Source: Polaromonas sp.
GTDB lineage: Bacteria > Pseudomonadota > Gammaproteobacteria > Burkholderiales > Burkholderiaceae_C
Length of the DNA: 7,242 nt
Assembly: GCA_026786065.1 (NCBI GenBank)
Contig: JAJAYS010000131.1
Coordinates: forward strand, 1-7,242
Direction of reading: 5' to 3'
Part shown: positions 1 through 6,896 of the stretch, one piece after another
Layout of the letters: the number at the start of each line of letters is the position of its first letter
Numbering within the stretch: position 1 is the stretch's first letter
Notes under the pieces: model-generated
What the model saw: the letters and a program-made list of their open reading frames with translations, nothing else
Told to the model about the DNA's origin: nothing
The model's database searches: none
Translations under genes and position numbers: made by a program

Positions 1-1642
1 CGTCGCCGGGCGCGAAGCCGGCGGCTTCGGCGGCGCCGCCGCGCAGCACCACCTTGATCACCAGGGCCTGGCCCTGGTTCTCTTCCACCCGCAGGCCCAG
101 CCGGTGCGCAAGCTGGCCCGGTTCGTCGATGACGCCGACGCCGTGCTGTTTCAGCAGCGCCCGCAGCGGCAGCTCAGACGTGCCGTGCACCCATTGGGCC
201 AGTTCGGCCGCAAACGGCCGCTGGCCATGCAGCGCCAGTGCGTCCAGAAAATCGGCCTCGGTGATCGGCCCGCCCCGGCTTTGCTCCCAGAGTGTTTTGA
301 GCACCGCGTCCAGCGTGGCGCCGTCGGCCTCGGGAGACACGCTTTCACCGCGCAGCGTCAGGTCCATACACAGCGCGACCAGCGCGCCTTTCGTGTAGTA
401 GCTGACGGTGGTGTTGGGCGTGTTCTCGTCCTGCCGGTAATACTTGACCCAGGCGTCGAAGCTGGCCGCTGCCACCGACTGGACCAGCCGGCCCGGCGTC
501 TGCATGACCTGGTTGATGGTCTTGTTCAGCAGCTTCAGGTAGGCCGGGCTGTCGAGCAGACCGGCACGGCGCAGCAGCAGGTCGTCGTAATAACTGGTGA
601 AGCCTTCAAAGAACCACAGCAGTTCGGTGTAATTTTCGCTGTCGTAGCGGAGCTGGGCGAACTCGGCCGGACGCATGCGCTTGACGTTCCACGTGTGAAA
701 GTACTCATGGCTGATCAGCCCGCGCAGCGTGGTGTAGCCGTCGGACGTCCTGGCGCCGCCCCGGCGCGGCAGGTCCTTGCGTTTGCAGATCAGCGCAGTC
801 GAGTTGCGGTGTTCGAGCCCGCCGTAGGCGTCGTCCACTGCATTGAGCATGAAGACATAGCTTTTGAAGGGTGGCTTCTTGCGGGCGCCGTGCCAGAAGC
901 GGATTTGCGTCGTGCAGATCTGCTTAACATCGGCCAGCATCCGCTCGCCGTCGAAACCCGGCAGCGCGCCGGCCACGACGAAACGGTGCGGCACGCCGCA
1001 GGCACTAAAGCTGCCGCTCCAGAACGCGCCCATCTCGACCGGGCAATCGACCAGTTCGTCGTAGTCGGCGGCCAGATAGACGCCAAAGCCCTGCGCGTCG
1101 ATTTTTTGGGGCGCGAGGCCGGTCGCCACCGACCAGTTGCTGGCGTGGCCGGGCCGGGCGATATCGAGCGTGTGCGGCAGTTGATGCTGGCCTTCGACCC
1201 GCAAAAACAGGCTGGTGCCGTTGAAAAATCCGCGCTCGGCGTCAAGCCAGGCGCTGCGCACCGAGTTGTCGCGCGCGTGAACCAGATAGCGTATGACCAA
1301 CGCCCGCTTCGGGTCGCAGTCGATCTGCCAGCTGCATTTGTCGATCTGCTGGCAGGCCAGCGGCGCGCTGCCGGCTTGCGCGGCTTGCAGGCCCTGCAGG
1401 CTTTTGGCGAATTCGCGCACCAGGTAGCTGCCGGGAATCCACACCGGCAGGGCCACCTGCTGGCGGGCTTCCGGCTGGGCGATGGTCAAAGTGACGGAAA
1501 ACAGGTGGGCGTTGACGTCGGCGATGGCGACACGCAGCGCTACGGCGGCCGGTTTGTGCCGGGAACGCCGGCTTGCGTTGGGTGGCGGCGCATCGGGGTT
1601 CGGCGTTGCAGGGCCGGGGCTTCGCGTGGCGGGGTTCAGCAT
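1..1642 (-). CDS. M61 family metallopeptidase (glycyl aminopeptidase-like) with C-terminal PDZ domain, 3' end outside window
   Basis: The reverse strand is open from ATG at 1642 to the left edge (547 codons), with no stop seen in the stretches I translated. It encodes a zinc peptidase of family M61. An N-terminal beta domain contains VNAHLFSVTLTIAQP and LPVWIPGSYLVREFAKSLQ. A catalytic domain has YGGLEHRNST, then the zinc motif HEYFH (H312, E313, H316) continuing as TWNVKRMRP, and WFFEGFTSYYDD with E346 as probable third zinc ligand. A C-terminal PDZ domain begins around LGLRVEENQGQA and is cut after GFAPGD. Family members are about 600 residues, so perhaps 50-60 residues are missing. An in-frame TGA lies a few codons upstream and no other ATG is near, which supports this start, but no good Shine-Dalgarno is visible. 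No signal peptide is evident; the first 35 residues are Pro/Ala/Arg rich. It starts 47 bp after the DUF3429 gene, so the two may be co-transcribed. The substrate is unknown; glycyl-aminopeptidase activity is known from some relatives only. Confidence 0.93.
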   Translation of the reverse strand, partial: MLNPATRSPGPATPNPDAPPPNASRRSRHKPAAVALRVAIADVNAHLFSVTLTIAQPEARQQVALPVWIPGSYLVREFAKSLQGLQAAQAGSAPLACQQIDKCSWQIDCDPKRALVIRYLVHARDNSVRSAWLDAERGFFNGTSLFLRVEGQHQLPHTLDIARPGHASNWSVATGLAPQKIDAQGFGVYLAADYDELVDCPVEMGAFWSGSFSACGVPHRFVVAGALPGFDGERMLADVKQICTTQIRFWHGARKKPPFKSYVFMLNAVDDAYGGLEHRNSTALICKRKDLPRRGGARTSDGYTTLRGLISHEYFHTWNVKRMRPAEFAQLRYDSENYTELLWFFEGFTSYYDDLLLRRAGLLDSPAYLKLLNKTINQVMQTPGRLVQSVAAASFDAWVKYYRQDENTPNTTVSYYTKGALVALCMDLTLRGESVSPEADGATLDAVLKTLWEQSRGGPITEADFLDALALHGQRPFAAELAQWVHGTSELPLRALLKQHGVGVIDEPGQLAHRLGLRVEENQGQALVIKVVLRGGAAEAAGFAPGD

Positions 1643-1689
1643 GGTGAGAGACAGAATACCTCAGCGTTTCGGCGACCCAGTGCGGGCGT

Positions 1690-2139
1690 TCAGCCGCCGC
1701 TCTGGCGCCACGCGCCCAGCGCGCCAACCAGACAGGCCAGCATCGCCACCGCCGTCAGGCGCCGCCGCAGCGGCAGCCAGCGCGCCAGCCCGGTGGCCGG
1801 GTAGCTGCTGCGGTCCACCATCTGGCAGAGCAGCAGAGCAGCAGCCAGCAGTACCAGCCCTGCCCAGGCGGGCAGCAACAGCGCCAACCAGGCCAGCAGC
1901 GGCGTGGTGACGCCCCAAAAAAAGTGCATGCGCGGCGCGGCGTCGCCCATCTGAAAGCCCAGCCCCCAGTGGATGCCCCCCAGAAAAGACACGATGGCCG
2001 CGCCGTAGGCGGCGAGTGCCAGCGTGCAGGCTGCGGCGTAATCGGGCGGCGCCAGCCAGATCGCCACGGCCAGCCCGGCGAACGGCAGCAGGCCGGCGTA
2101 ACCCAGCAGAAAAATCAGCGGTTTGGGCGATGAACTCAT
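1690..2139 (-). CDS. DUF3429 family small integral membrane protein
   Basis: A 149-residue hydrophobic protein resembling the DUF3429 family, whose function is not established. Four membrane segments are visible: about residues 8-30, 36-61, 73-106 (long, possibly a hairpin of two) and 127-144. The loop signature SFLGGIHWGLGFQM around residues 51-64 and the segment FFWGVTTPLLAW are the features I associate with the family. The C-terminal half has an Arg-rich loop (WLPLRRRL) before the last helix, which by the positive-inside rule should face the cytoplasm. The ATG at 2139 is chosen because the protein then begins MSSSPKPLIFLLGYAGLLPF, the usual family length and start. An upstream in-frame ATG at 2181 would add 14 Arg-rich residues and is less likely. 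No strong Shine-Dalgarno is visible for either. The gene lies between dsbC (about 180 bp upstream) and the M61 peptidase (47 bp downstream) on the same strand. Confidence 0.85.
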   Translation of the reverse strand: MSSSPKPLIFLLGYAGLLPFAGLAVAIWLAPPDYAAACTLALAAYGAAIVSFLGGIHWGLGFQMGDAAPRMHFFWGVTTPLLAWLALLLPAWAGLVLLAAALLLCQMVDRSSYPATGLARWLPLRRRLTAVAMLACLVGALGAWRQSGG

Positions 2140-2227
2140 TGAAGGTGCGGCGGGACGGCGCAGCGCTCGCCGGCGCTCCACCCGAGGCGCTTGGGCGCCG
2201 CACTGCAGGCGCGGTGCAGCTTGGCTG

Positions 2228-2291
2228 TCGCTATGAATTCAATAGCTGCCTGCGCCTGTCGTGGTTGGGCTGGAGTCATAAAACACCCTGA
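2228..2291 (+). repeat. Dispersed Comamonadaceae-type repeat, copy 1
   Basis: This begins TCGCTATGAATTCAATAGC, a short stem of GCTAT and ATAGC around a 7-base loop, and continues TGCCTGCGCCTGT then TTGGGCTG. It aligns without gaps to the reverse strand of 6797-6860: by hand count 35 of the first 48 positions agree, and similarity fades after that. It lies in the roughly 180 bp between the DUF3429 start and the dsbC stop. Similar elements are, from memory, common between genes in Polaromonas, Rhodoferax and Acidovorax. It could act as an mRNA-processing or transcription-attenuating element, but nothing here shows this. Confidence 0.6.
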
Positions 2292-2319
2292 TCACCGGCA
2301 TGCCAAGACGCGCCACCCG

Positions 2320-3051
2320 TCATTTCGCCTCGGCCAGCTGCTTTTCGACCTGCACCGCCGTTATGGCGCCCGGCACGCGGGTCCCGTCGGCAAAGATGAT
2401 GGTCGGGGTGCCGGTGATCTTGTGCTTTTTGCCGAACGCCAGCGTGCGGTCTATGGCCGAGGTGTCGCAGCTTGCCTTGACGATCGGCTGGTCGCGCACC
2501 ATCGCGTCGATCCAGGCTTTGGGCTTGTCTTTGGCGCACCAGAGGTTTTTCGATTTCTCAAGCGAATCGGCGCCGAGGACCGGGTAGAGGAAAAGGTAGA
2601 TCGTCACGTCGTTGACGTTTTGCATGTCGCGCTCGAAGCGCTTGCAGTAGCCGCAATTCGGGTCTTCAAACACCGCCATCTTGCGTTTGCCGTTGCCGCG
2701 CACGATCTGGAACGCATCTTTGTGCGGCAGCGCGTCGAAGGCGATGACGCTGAGCTGCGCCACGCGTTCTTCGGTCAGGTTGCGCCGCGCACGGGTGTCG
2801 AGAATCGCACCCTGGATCAGGAAGTTGCCCTCCGCGTCGGTGTAGAAAATGTCGGTTTCATTGATACGCACCTCGTACAGGCCGCTGATCGGCGACTTGC
2901 TCACTTCGTCAATCTTGGCAAAGCTGCTCAGCCGCTCGCCGAGGTTTTTGCGAATGGTGGCTTCCTGGGCCTCTGCCGGTATCCATGCGGCGCACAGCAG
3001 CAAGGCCACGGCCAGCGTGGCGGCAAAAAAAGATCGGTGGGTTGTTTGCAT
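2320..3051 (-). CDS. dsbC: Periplasmic thiol:disulfide interchange protein DsbC
   Basis: A 243-residue protein close to the usual DsbC length (about 236). DsbC isomerises wrong disulfides in secreted proteins in the periplasm and is kept reduced by DsbD. A Sec signal peptide covers about residues 1-28 (RSFFAATLAVALLLCAAWIP, likely cut after AEA). The dimerisation domain follows (KNLGERLSSFAKIDEVSKSP, then GLYEVRINETDIFYTDAEGNF). The thioredoxin-fold domain holds the active site CGYC (133-136) within FEDPNCGYCKRFE, a second cysteine pair C172 and C195 that matches the structural disulfide of E. coli DsbC, and the cis-proline motif GTP (P216). The ATG at 3051 is chosen because it begins the signal peptide. 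The frame is open back to 3165, but that extension is a Phe/Pro/Arg-rich translation of the repeated leader and would bury the signal sequence. The gene follows the broken monooxygenase by about 165 bp on the same strand. Confidence 0.93.
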   Translation of the reverse strand: MQTTHRSFFAATLAVALLLCAAWIPAEAQEATIRKNLGERLSSFAKIDEVSKSPISGLYEVRINETDIFYTDAEGNFLIQGAILDTRARRNLTEERVAQLSVIAFDALPHKDAFQIVRGNGKRKMAVFEDPNCGYCKRFERDMQNVNDVTIYLFLYPVLGADSLEKSKNLWCAKDKPKAWIDAMVRDQPIVKASCDTSAIDRTLAFGKKHKITGTPTIIFADGTRVPGAITAVQVEKQLAEAK

Positions 3052-3077
3052 GCTGGTGTAACGGTTGGCGGTTAAGG

Positions 3078-3184
3078 AAAAGCGGTTGGAAAAAAGTGGT
3101 CGGGGAAAACCGGTCGGGAATAAGTCGGGGGGAAAGCGATGGAAAAAGCGGCGGAGAAGATGCAAAAAGCGGAATCAAAAACGG
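3078..3184 (-). repeat. Degenerate A-run/CGG repeat in the dsbC leader
   Basis: The plus strand shows about eight imperfect units of 9-16 bases, each a run of A followed by a G-rich block: aaaagcggttgg (3078-3089), aaaaaagtggtcgggg (3090-3105), aaaaccggtcggg (3106-3118), aataagtcgggggg (3119-3132), aaagcgatgg (3133-3142), aaaaagcggcgg (3143-3154), then agaagatgc, aaaaagcgg and a weaker unit. On the dsbC message this becomes a pyrimidine-rich leader of CCGnCC and U-runs. It fills nearly all the space between the monooxygenase stop and the dsbC start. It may be a decayed tandem array; a regulatory role is only a guess. Confidence 0.5.
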
Positions 3185-3217
3185 TGTGACGGACAGTGTG
3201 CAGGCGCCGGGGCGGCG

Positions 3218-4350
3218 TTACAGCCCGGCTGCCCGGCGCGTCAGCCAGGTTTTGATCGGCCCACTGCGGGCGAAGCTGTTCATGCCGCGGTTGCGCAGCA
3301 TTTGCCATACATGACCAGGCTGGGCGAACAGGCCTTGCAGACCGTCGGTGACGGCGGCTATCGCGGCGGTGTCGGCTTTGCGGGCACGTTCGTAGCGGCG
3401 CAGCAGTTTCTCGTCGCCGGGCGTGCGCCAGTATTCGCGCTCGCCCAGCACTTTGGCCAGGCAGGCGGCGTCGGCCAGCCCGAGGTTCAAACCCTGGCCG
3501 GCCAGCGGATGCACGGTGTGCGCAGCGTCGCCGGCCAGCGCCCAGCCGGGGCCGACCCAGCGCCCGGCCTGGCATAGCGCCAGCGGCCAGCCGACCCGTT
3601 CGCTGCTCAGCCGCAGCGCACCGGTTTGTTGCCCGCACAGGCTTTGCAATTCAGCGCAAAACGCCTCGTCGGTAAGGGCCAGACGCTGGCGTGCGCGTTC
3701 GGTCGCCAGCGACCAGACCAGCGCCAGCGCGTGGCCGTCGTCGCCGCCCATCGGCAACAGCGCCAGCACGTCGCCGCCGCTGAACCACTGGCGCGCCACG
3801 CCGCAATGCGGCAACGTGGATTCAAGCCGTGCAGCGATTGCGTCCTGCGGGTAGGGCGAGATGGTCCACGCCACGTCCAGCCCTTCGCGGCCGATGCCGC
3901 GCCGGCCTTCGCACACCACGGTGAGGGCAGCGGACGCCGGCTCGGAGACGGTTTCGATCTGCGGCTGGAAGCGCACGGCTTCGAGCAGCAGGCGCTGCAG
4001 CGGCGCGACATCGACGATCAGGCCAGCGCATCGGCTTGGCTCTCCACCGCGCTGCGCGGCAGTGGGGGTGCATCGAACTCGACCCGACCACCGTCGTCAC
4101 CGTATACCTGCATCTGGCGGACTGGCGTGGCGCCGGCGGCGTCGGGCCAGGCGCGCAGCGCGAGCAGCATCTGGCGCGAGGCGGCGTTCAATGCATAGGC
4201 CCGCACATCGGTGTGCTCGGGCTCTTGGGCGTCTGGGCTAACGCTTCGGCTGACAAGCGCCACGCGCAGGCGGGATTGGGCCAGCAGCAGCGCGAGTGCC
4301 CGCCCGACCACCCCGTCGCCCCGGATACAAACGTCGAATTGAGAAGACAT
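3218..4350 (-). pseudogene. Frameshifted UbiH/UbiF/VisC-type FAD-dependent monooxygenase
   Basis: Two adjacent reverse frames together encode one class A flavin monooxygenase of the UbiH/COQ6 family, which hydroxylates aromatic rings, typically in ubiquinone synthesis. The N-terminal part (4350 to TGA at 4018-4020, 110 aa) has the FAD-binding GDGVVG (11-16) and the DVRAYALNAASRQML segment. The C-terminal part has IVDVAPLQRLLLEAVRFQPQIE and the second FAD motif GDAAHTVHPLAGQGLNLGLAD, ending at TAA 3218. The junction reads gcgctggcctgatcgtcgat. Restoring one G (tgg instead of tg) gives ALAWIVDV, as I expect for this family, and a continuous protein of about 377 residues, near normal length. The equivalent of the usual DG motif appears as CEGRRGIG, with Glu for Asp. 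The ATG at 4350 is the natural start. The broken frame lacks the second FAD motif, so the product as written should be inactive. It may be a recent pseudogene or a sequencing error. The exact ubiquinone step is not assignable. Confidence 0.85.
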
Positions 4351-4632
4351 GGGGGGATTCTAGGGACCCTGTGCATGATCCTTGCGAATCTGTGGCGGGC
4401 GATGGTGGGTCGGGTGTGTCGTTGGTGGTTCGGCCTGCCATTGCTGTCGGGGTTTGGCATGACGGGCGGGGTCTGCCGCTGCGAGCTTGACCGGTCGAGC
4501 CCGGCACGACAGACCGGAGCTGGATCGTCCACCGCTTTCAAGCGGCAGGGCAAAATCCGGCCTTTTGCGCCAGCATCCAGCTCCCAGCCGTTTGGTGCGC
4601 GCTAATCACTTCTCTGAACGCAAGGCTCCAAC
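4351..4632. other. Divergent intergenic region between monooxygenase and MOSC gene
   Basis: No coding frame here is convincing. The region must hold promoters for both divergent genes, but no clear -35/-10 pair is seen. A TAGAAT on the reverse strand (4357-4362) lies only about 6 bases before the monooxygenase ATG, with no good -35 box. The right half contains the inverted repeat listed separately. Confidence 0.5.
4516..4584 (+). repeat. Inverted repeat with internal hairpin upstream of the MOSC gene
   Basis: Perfect 10-base arms GGAGCTGGAT (4516-4525) and ATCCAGCTCC (4575-4584) enclose 49 bases. Inside is a second small hairpin, CCGCTT/AAGCGG (4532-4537 and 4540-4545), which can also be drawn as a 5-bp stem with a UUCA tetraloop. 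The structure ends about 48 bases before the MOSC start. It could be a structured leader or a remnant of another element; it is not followed by a T-tract, so it is not an intrinsic terminator. Confidence 0.45.
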
Positions 4633-5556
4633 GTGACTTCACCCTCCACCCCCCCTGGACTGCACGCACCGGCGCCGTCCGGCATGGTTCACGCCATCAT
4701 TTCGCAGCTGACGGTCTATCCGGTCAAGTCCTGCGCCGGAGTGCAGGTCAAGGAAGCGCTGCTGATCGAAAGTGGACTCGAACTCGACCGGGCCTGGATG
4801 GTTGTCGATGCGAAAGGTGACTTTCTGTCGCAGCGTAAATTTCCCCGCATGGCGCTGATCCAGCCGCAGCTGCGCCATGAAGACATGGTGCTGCGCGCGC
4901 CCGGCATGCTGGCGCTGCACGTCAAGATCGGCGAAGTCGAGGGGGCCGTCCAGGTGCGCATCTGGGACGACCGGGTGCCGGCCTTCGACATGGGCAAGGT
5001 CGCCGCCCAGTGGTTCAGCGACTTTCTCGGCGCTCCGGTCCGGCTGGTGCGGTTCGACCCTGACCACAAGCGCCTGAGCGATCTGCAGTGGACCGGCGGC
5101 GTCGAGGCGCTGAATCAGTTCAACGACGGTTATCCACTGGTGGTGATCGGTGCGGCGTCGCTGGCGCAGTTCAATGACAAGCTGACGGCACGCGGCGCGC
5201 AGCCAGCCGAAATGGCGCGCTTTCGGCCGAACATCGTGCTGGCTTCGGTGCCCGGCGAGACCGATTTCGCGCCGCACGACGAAGACCGGCTCGACCTGCT
5301 GCACATCCAGACCGGCGACCCGGCGGCGAATCCGCAGCTCAAGCTGGTCAAGCCCTGCGTGCGCTGCACGATTCCCGACGTCGATCCGCAAACCGCACTC
5401 CGCAGCCCGGAAGTCGGCGACCTGCTGCAAAGCGAACGCCAGGATCCGCGGGTCGATGGCCGGATCACCTTCGGCATGAACGCCATCGTGCTCGGTGGGG
5501 TCGACGCGCTGGTGAAGGTCGGGCAGCGCGTGCGGGCTGAGCTGCGCTTCGACTGA
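4633..5556 (+). CDS. MOSC domain-containing protein (YcbX/mARC-like) with N-terminal MOSC_N beta-barrel
   Basis: A 307-residue protein of the MOSC family (molybdenum cofactor sulfurase C-terminal domain). Relatives such as E. coli YcbX and eukaryotic mARC bind molybdenum cofactor and reduce N-hydroxylated compounds. The N-terminal MOSC_N barrel starts with ISQLTVYPVKSCAGV (residues 23-37), followed by LELDRAWMVVDAKGDFLSQRKFP. The MOSC domain includes FNDGYPLVVIGAASLAQFN (163-181), ARFRPNIVL (195-203) and the KPCVRC motif (C242, C245) followed by TIPDVDP, one of whose cysteines is expected to ligate molybdenum. No [2Fe-2S] domain is fused at the C terminus, unlike in YcbX, so an external electron donor would be needed. 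The start is taken as GTG 4633 because AAGG lies about 7 bases upstream. An ATG at 4684 (residue 18) gives a tighter fit to the domain but lacks a ribosome binding site. The substrate is unknown. Confidence 0.9.
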   Translation: MTSPSTPPGLHAPAPSGMVHAIISQLTVYPVKSCAGVQVKEALLIESGLELDRAWMVVDAKGDFLSQRKFPRMALIQPQLRHEDMVLRAPGMLALHVKIGEVEGAVQVRIWDDRVPAFDMGKVAAQWFSDFLGAPVRLVRFDPDHKRLSDLQWTGGVEALNQFNDGYPLVVIGAASLAQFNDKLTARGAQPAEMARFRPNIVLASVPGETDFAPHDEDRLDLLHIQTGDPAANPQLKLVKPCVRCTIPDVDPQTALRSPEVGDLLQSERQDPRVDGRITFGMNAIVLGGVDALVKVGQRVRAELRFD

Positions 5557-5693
5557 AGCGGCCCTGGCCCTGGGGCCGGCCCGGCTGCAGATCGCAGCAA
5601 AAGACCGGCTGTGCAGCGCTATCGGGCGGCGCTACCGGCTGTCTGCGCGCAGCCCATCGCATACACTTCACCCCCTGTTTTTGAAGGGTTGTC
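5557..5693. promoter_or_regulatory. MOSC-ychF intergenic region with probable ychF promoter area and RBS
   Basis: A strong ribosome binding site GAAGGG (5683-5688) precedes the ychF ATG by 5 bases. TACACT (5662-5667) could be a -10 box, but no good -35 hexamer is found at the right distance. Upstream are a 9-base direct repeat ACCGGCTGT (5604-5612 and 5634-5642) and, between the copies, a small hairpin AGCGC/GCGCT (5615-5619 and 5629-5633). GGCC-rich sequence just after the MOSC stop can fold but lacks a T-tract, so no terminator is called. Confidence 0.35.
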
Positions 5694-6785
5694 ATGAGTT
5701 TGAAGTGCGGCATTGTGGGGCTTCCCAACGTCGGTAAATCCACGCTGTTCAATGCCTTGACCAAGGCCGGCATCGCGGCCGAGAACTACCCGTTTTGCAC
5801 CATTGAGCCGAATGTCGGCATCGTCGAAGTGCCCGATGCGCGGCTCGACGCGCTGGCCGCGATCGTCAGTCCGCAAAAAATCCAGCGGGCCATTGTCGAA
5901 TTCGTCGATATCGCCGGGCTGGTGGCCGGTGCCAGCACGGGCGAGGGCCTGGGCAACAAGTTTCTTGCGCACATCCGCGAGACCGATGCGACCCTCAACG
6001 TGGTGCGCTGCTTTGAAGACGACAACGTGATTCACGTCGCCGGCAAGGTCGATCCGATCTCCGACATCGAAACCATCCAGACCGAGCTTTGCCTGGCCGA
6101 CCTCGCAGCGGTTGAAAAGGCGCTGCACCGCGTCACCAAAACCGCCCGCTCCGGCGACAAGGAGTCGATCAAGCTGGTTGCGATCCTGGAGAAATGTCAG
6201 GCCGCGCTGAACCAGGTCAAACCGGTTCGCACCATTGAATTCAGCAAGGAGGAACGGCCGCTGCTGGCGCAGTTTTTCCTGATTACCGCCAAGCCGGCGA
6301 TGTTTGTCGCCAACGTCGCCGAAGACGGCGTCGACAACAATCCTTTCCTCGACCGCCTTGTCACCTACGCGGCCGCGCAGCAGGCGCCGGTGGTGGCGAT
6401 CTGCGCCAAGATGGAAGCCGAAATGGCCGACATGGAGGAAGAAGACAAGAAGATGTTTCTGTCGGAGATCGGTCAGTCGGAGCCGGGCCTGAACCGGCTG
6501 ATCGTCGCCGCCTACAAGCTGCTGGGCCTGCAGACCTATTTCACTGCCGGGGTCAAAGAGGTGCGCGCCTGGACCATCCACGTCGGCGACACAGGCCCGC
6601 AAGCGGCCGGCGTGATTCACACCGACTTCGAAAAAGGCTACATCCGCCCGCAAACCATTGCCTTTGAAGACTTCATTGCCTACCAAGGCGAGCAGGGCGC
6701 CAAAGATGCCGGCAAGATGCGCAGCGAAGGCAAGGATTACGTCGTCAAGGACGGCGACGTGATGAATTTTCTGTTCAGCCCCTGA
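5694..6785 (+). CDS. ychF: Redox-regulated ATPase YchF (OLA1 family)
   Basis: A 363-residue full-length YchF, the universally conserved Obg-related P-loop protein that binds ribosomes and prefers ATP over GTP. In E. coli it represses the oxidative stress response. The G1 motif is GLPNVGKST (9-17). The G3 region is DIAGL (72-76), with Leu where many GTPases have the catalytic Gln, as in the hydrophobic-substitution (HAS) class. The G4 region is NVAED (207-211), the divergent NxxE form that relaxes guanine specificity. A coiled-coil insert covers about 125-200. The C-terminal TGS domain spans about 280-361 ([18 protein letters not shown] to [12 protein letters not shown]). Cys35 within [10 protein letters not shown] matches the redox-sensitive cysteine of E. 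coli YchF. The start is supported by GAAGGG upstream and by the standard [17 protein letters not shown] beginning. In many genomes ychF follows pth; here the upstream neighbour is a MOSC gene 137 bp away. Confidence 0.97.
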   Translation: MSLKCGIVGLPNVGKSTLFNALTKAGIAAENYPFCTIEPNVGIVEVPDARLDALAAIVSPQKIQRAIVEFVDIAGLVAGASTGEGLGNKFLAHIRETDATLNVVRCFEDDNVIHVAGKVDPISDIETIQTELCLADLAAVEKALHRVTKTARSGDKESIKLVAILEKCQAALNQVKPVRTIEFSKEERPLLAQFFLITAKPAMFVANVAEDGVDNNPFLDRLVTYAAAQQAPVVAICAKMEAEMADMEEEDKKMFLSEIGQSEPGLNRLIVAAYKLLGLQTYFTAGVKEVRAWTIHVGDTGPQAAGVIHTDFEKGYIRPQTIAFEDFIAYQGEQGAKDAGKMRSEGKDYVVKDGDVMNFLFSP

Positions 6786-6787
6786 TC

Positions 6788-6812
6788 GGCCAAGAATTTT
6801 AGGATTTTTGCC
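6788..6812 (+). terminator. Possible weak hairpin just after ychF stop
   Basis: Two bases after the ychF stop, GGC (6788-6790) plus AAGAAT (6792-6797) can pair with ATTTTT (6804-6809) plus GCC (6810-6812) around a TTTAGG loop. There is one bulged C and one G-U pair. The stem is A/U-rich and is followed by CCTGCAG rather than a T-tract, so it may protect the message 3' end rather than terminate transcription. It overlaps the tail of the dispersed repeat. Confidence 0.25.
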
Positions 6813-6860
6813 CTGCAGCCCAATAAATAAGGGCGTAAGCAGCTATTAAAATAGTAGCGA
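6797..6860 (-). repeat. Dispersed Comamonadaceae-type repeat, copy 2
   Basis: Read on the reverse strand it begins TCGCTACTATTTTAATAGC and continues TGCTTACGCC, then TTGGGCTGCAGG. It matches copy 1 at 2228-2291 without gaps (35 of the first 48 positions by hand). On the plus strand GCTATT (6842-6847) and AATAGC (6860-6865) form a 6-bp stem. It fills about half of the 111-bp gap between ychF and the pseudouridine synthase gene, in the opposite orientation to copy 1. Confidence 0.6.
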
Positions 6861-6896
6861 ATAGCAGCCCCTATTGCACCCGACAAGGCACATTCC

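Noticed and set aside
104..1804. A 566-codon open frame on the plus strand
   Set aside because: It lies antisense to the M61 peptidase, whose reverse-strand translation shows HEYFHTW, GGLEHR and a PDZ domain. The plus-frame product has no recognisable motif and is a typical GC-rich antisense shadow.
1661..2203. A 180-codon reverse-strand frame overlapping the DUF3429 gene
   Set aside because: It overlaps the recognisable four-helix DUF3429 protein in another frame and reads as Ala/Arg/Gly-rich low complexity.
3052..3165. N-terminal extension of DsbC starting at 3165
   Set aside because: The extension is a translation of the repeated leader and would place 38 residues before a good signal peptide.
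4012..4026. Programmed ribosomal frameshifting in the monooxygenase
   Set aside because: No slippery heptamer or prfB-like CTTTGA with an upstream Shine-Dalgarno is visible at gctggcctga. A simple one-base deletion explains the junction better.
4639..5430. A 263-codon reverse-strand frame under the MOSC gene
   Set aside because: It is antisense to a well-supported MOSC protein with KPCVRC and MOSC_N motifs; the reverse product has no recognisable domain.
5619..6686. A 355-codon reverse-strand frame under ychF
   Set aside because: It is antisense to an unmistakable YchF; long antisense frames are expected with this codon usage.
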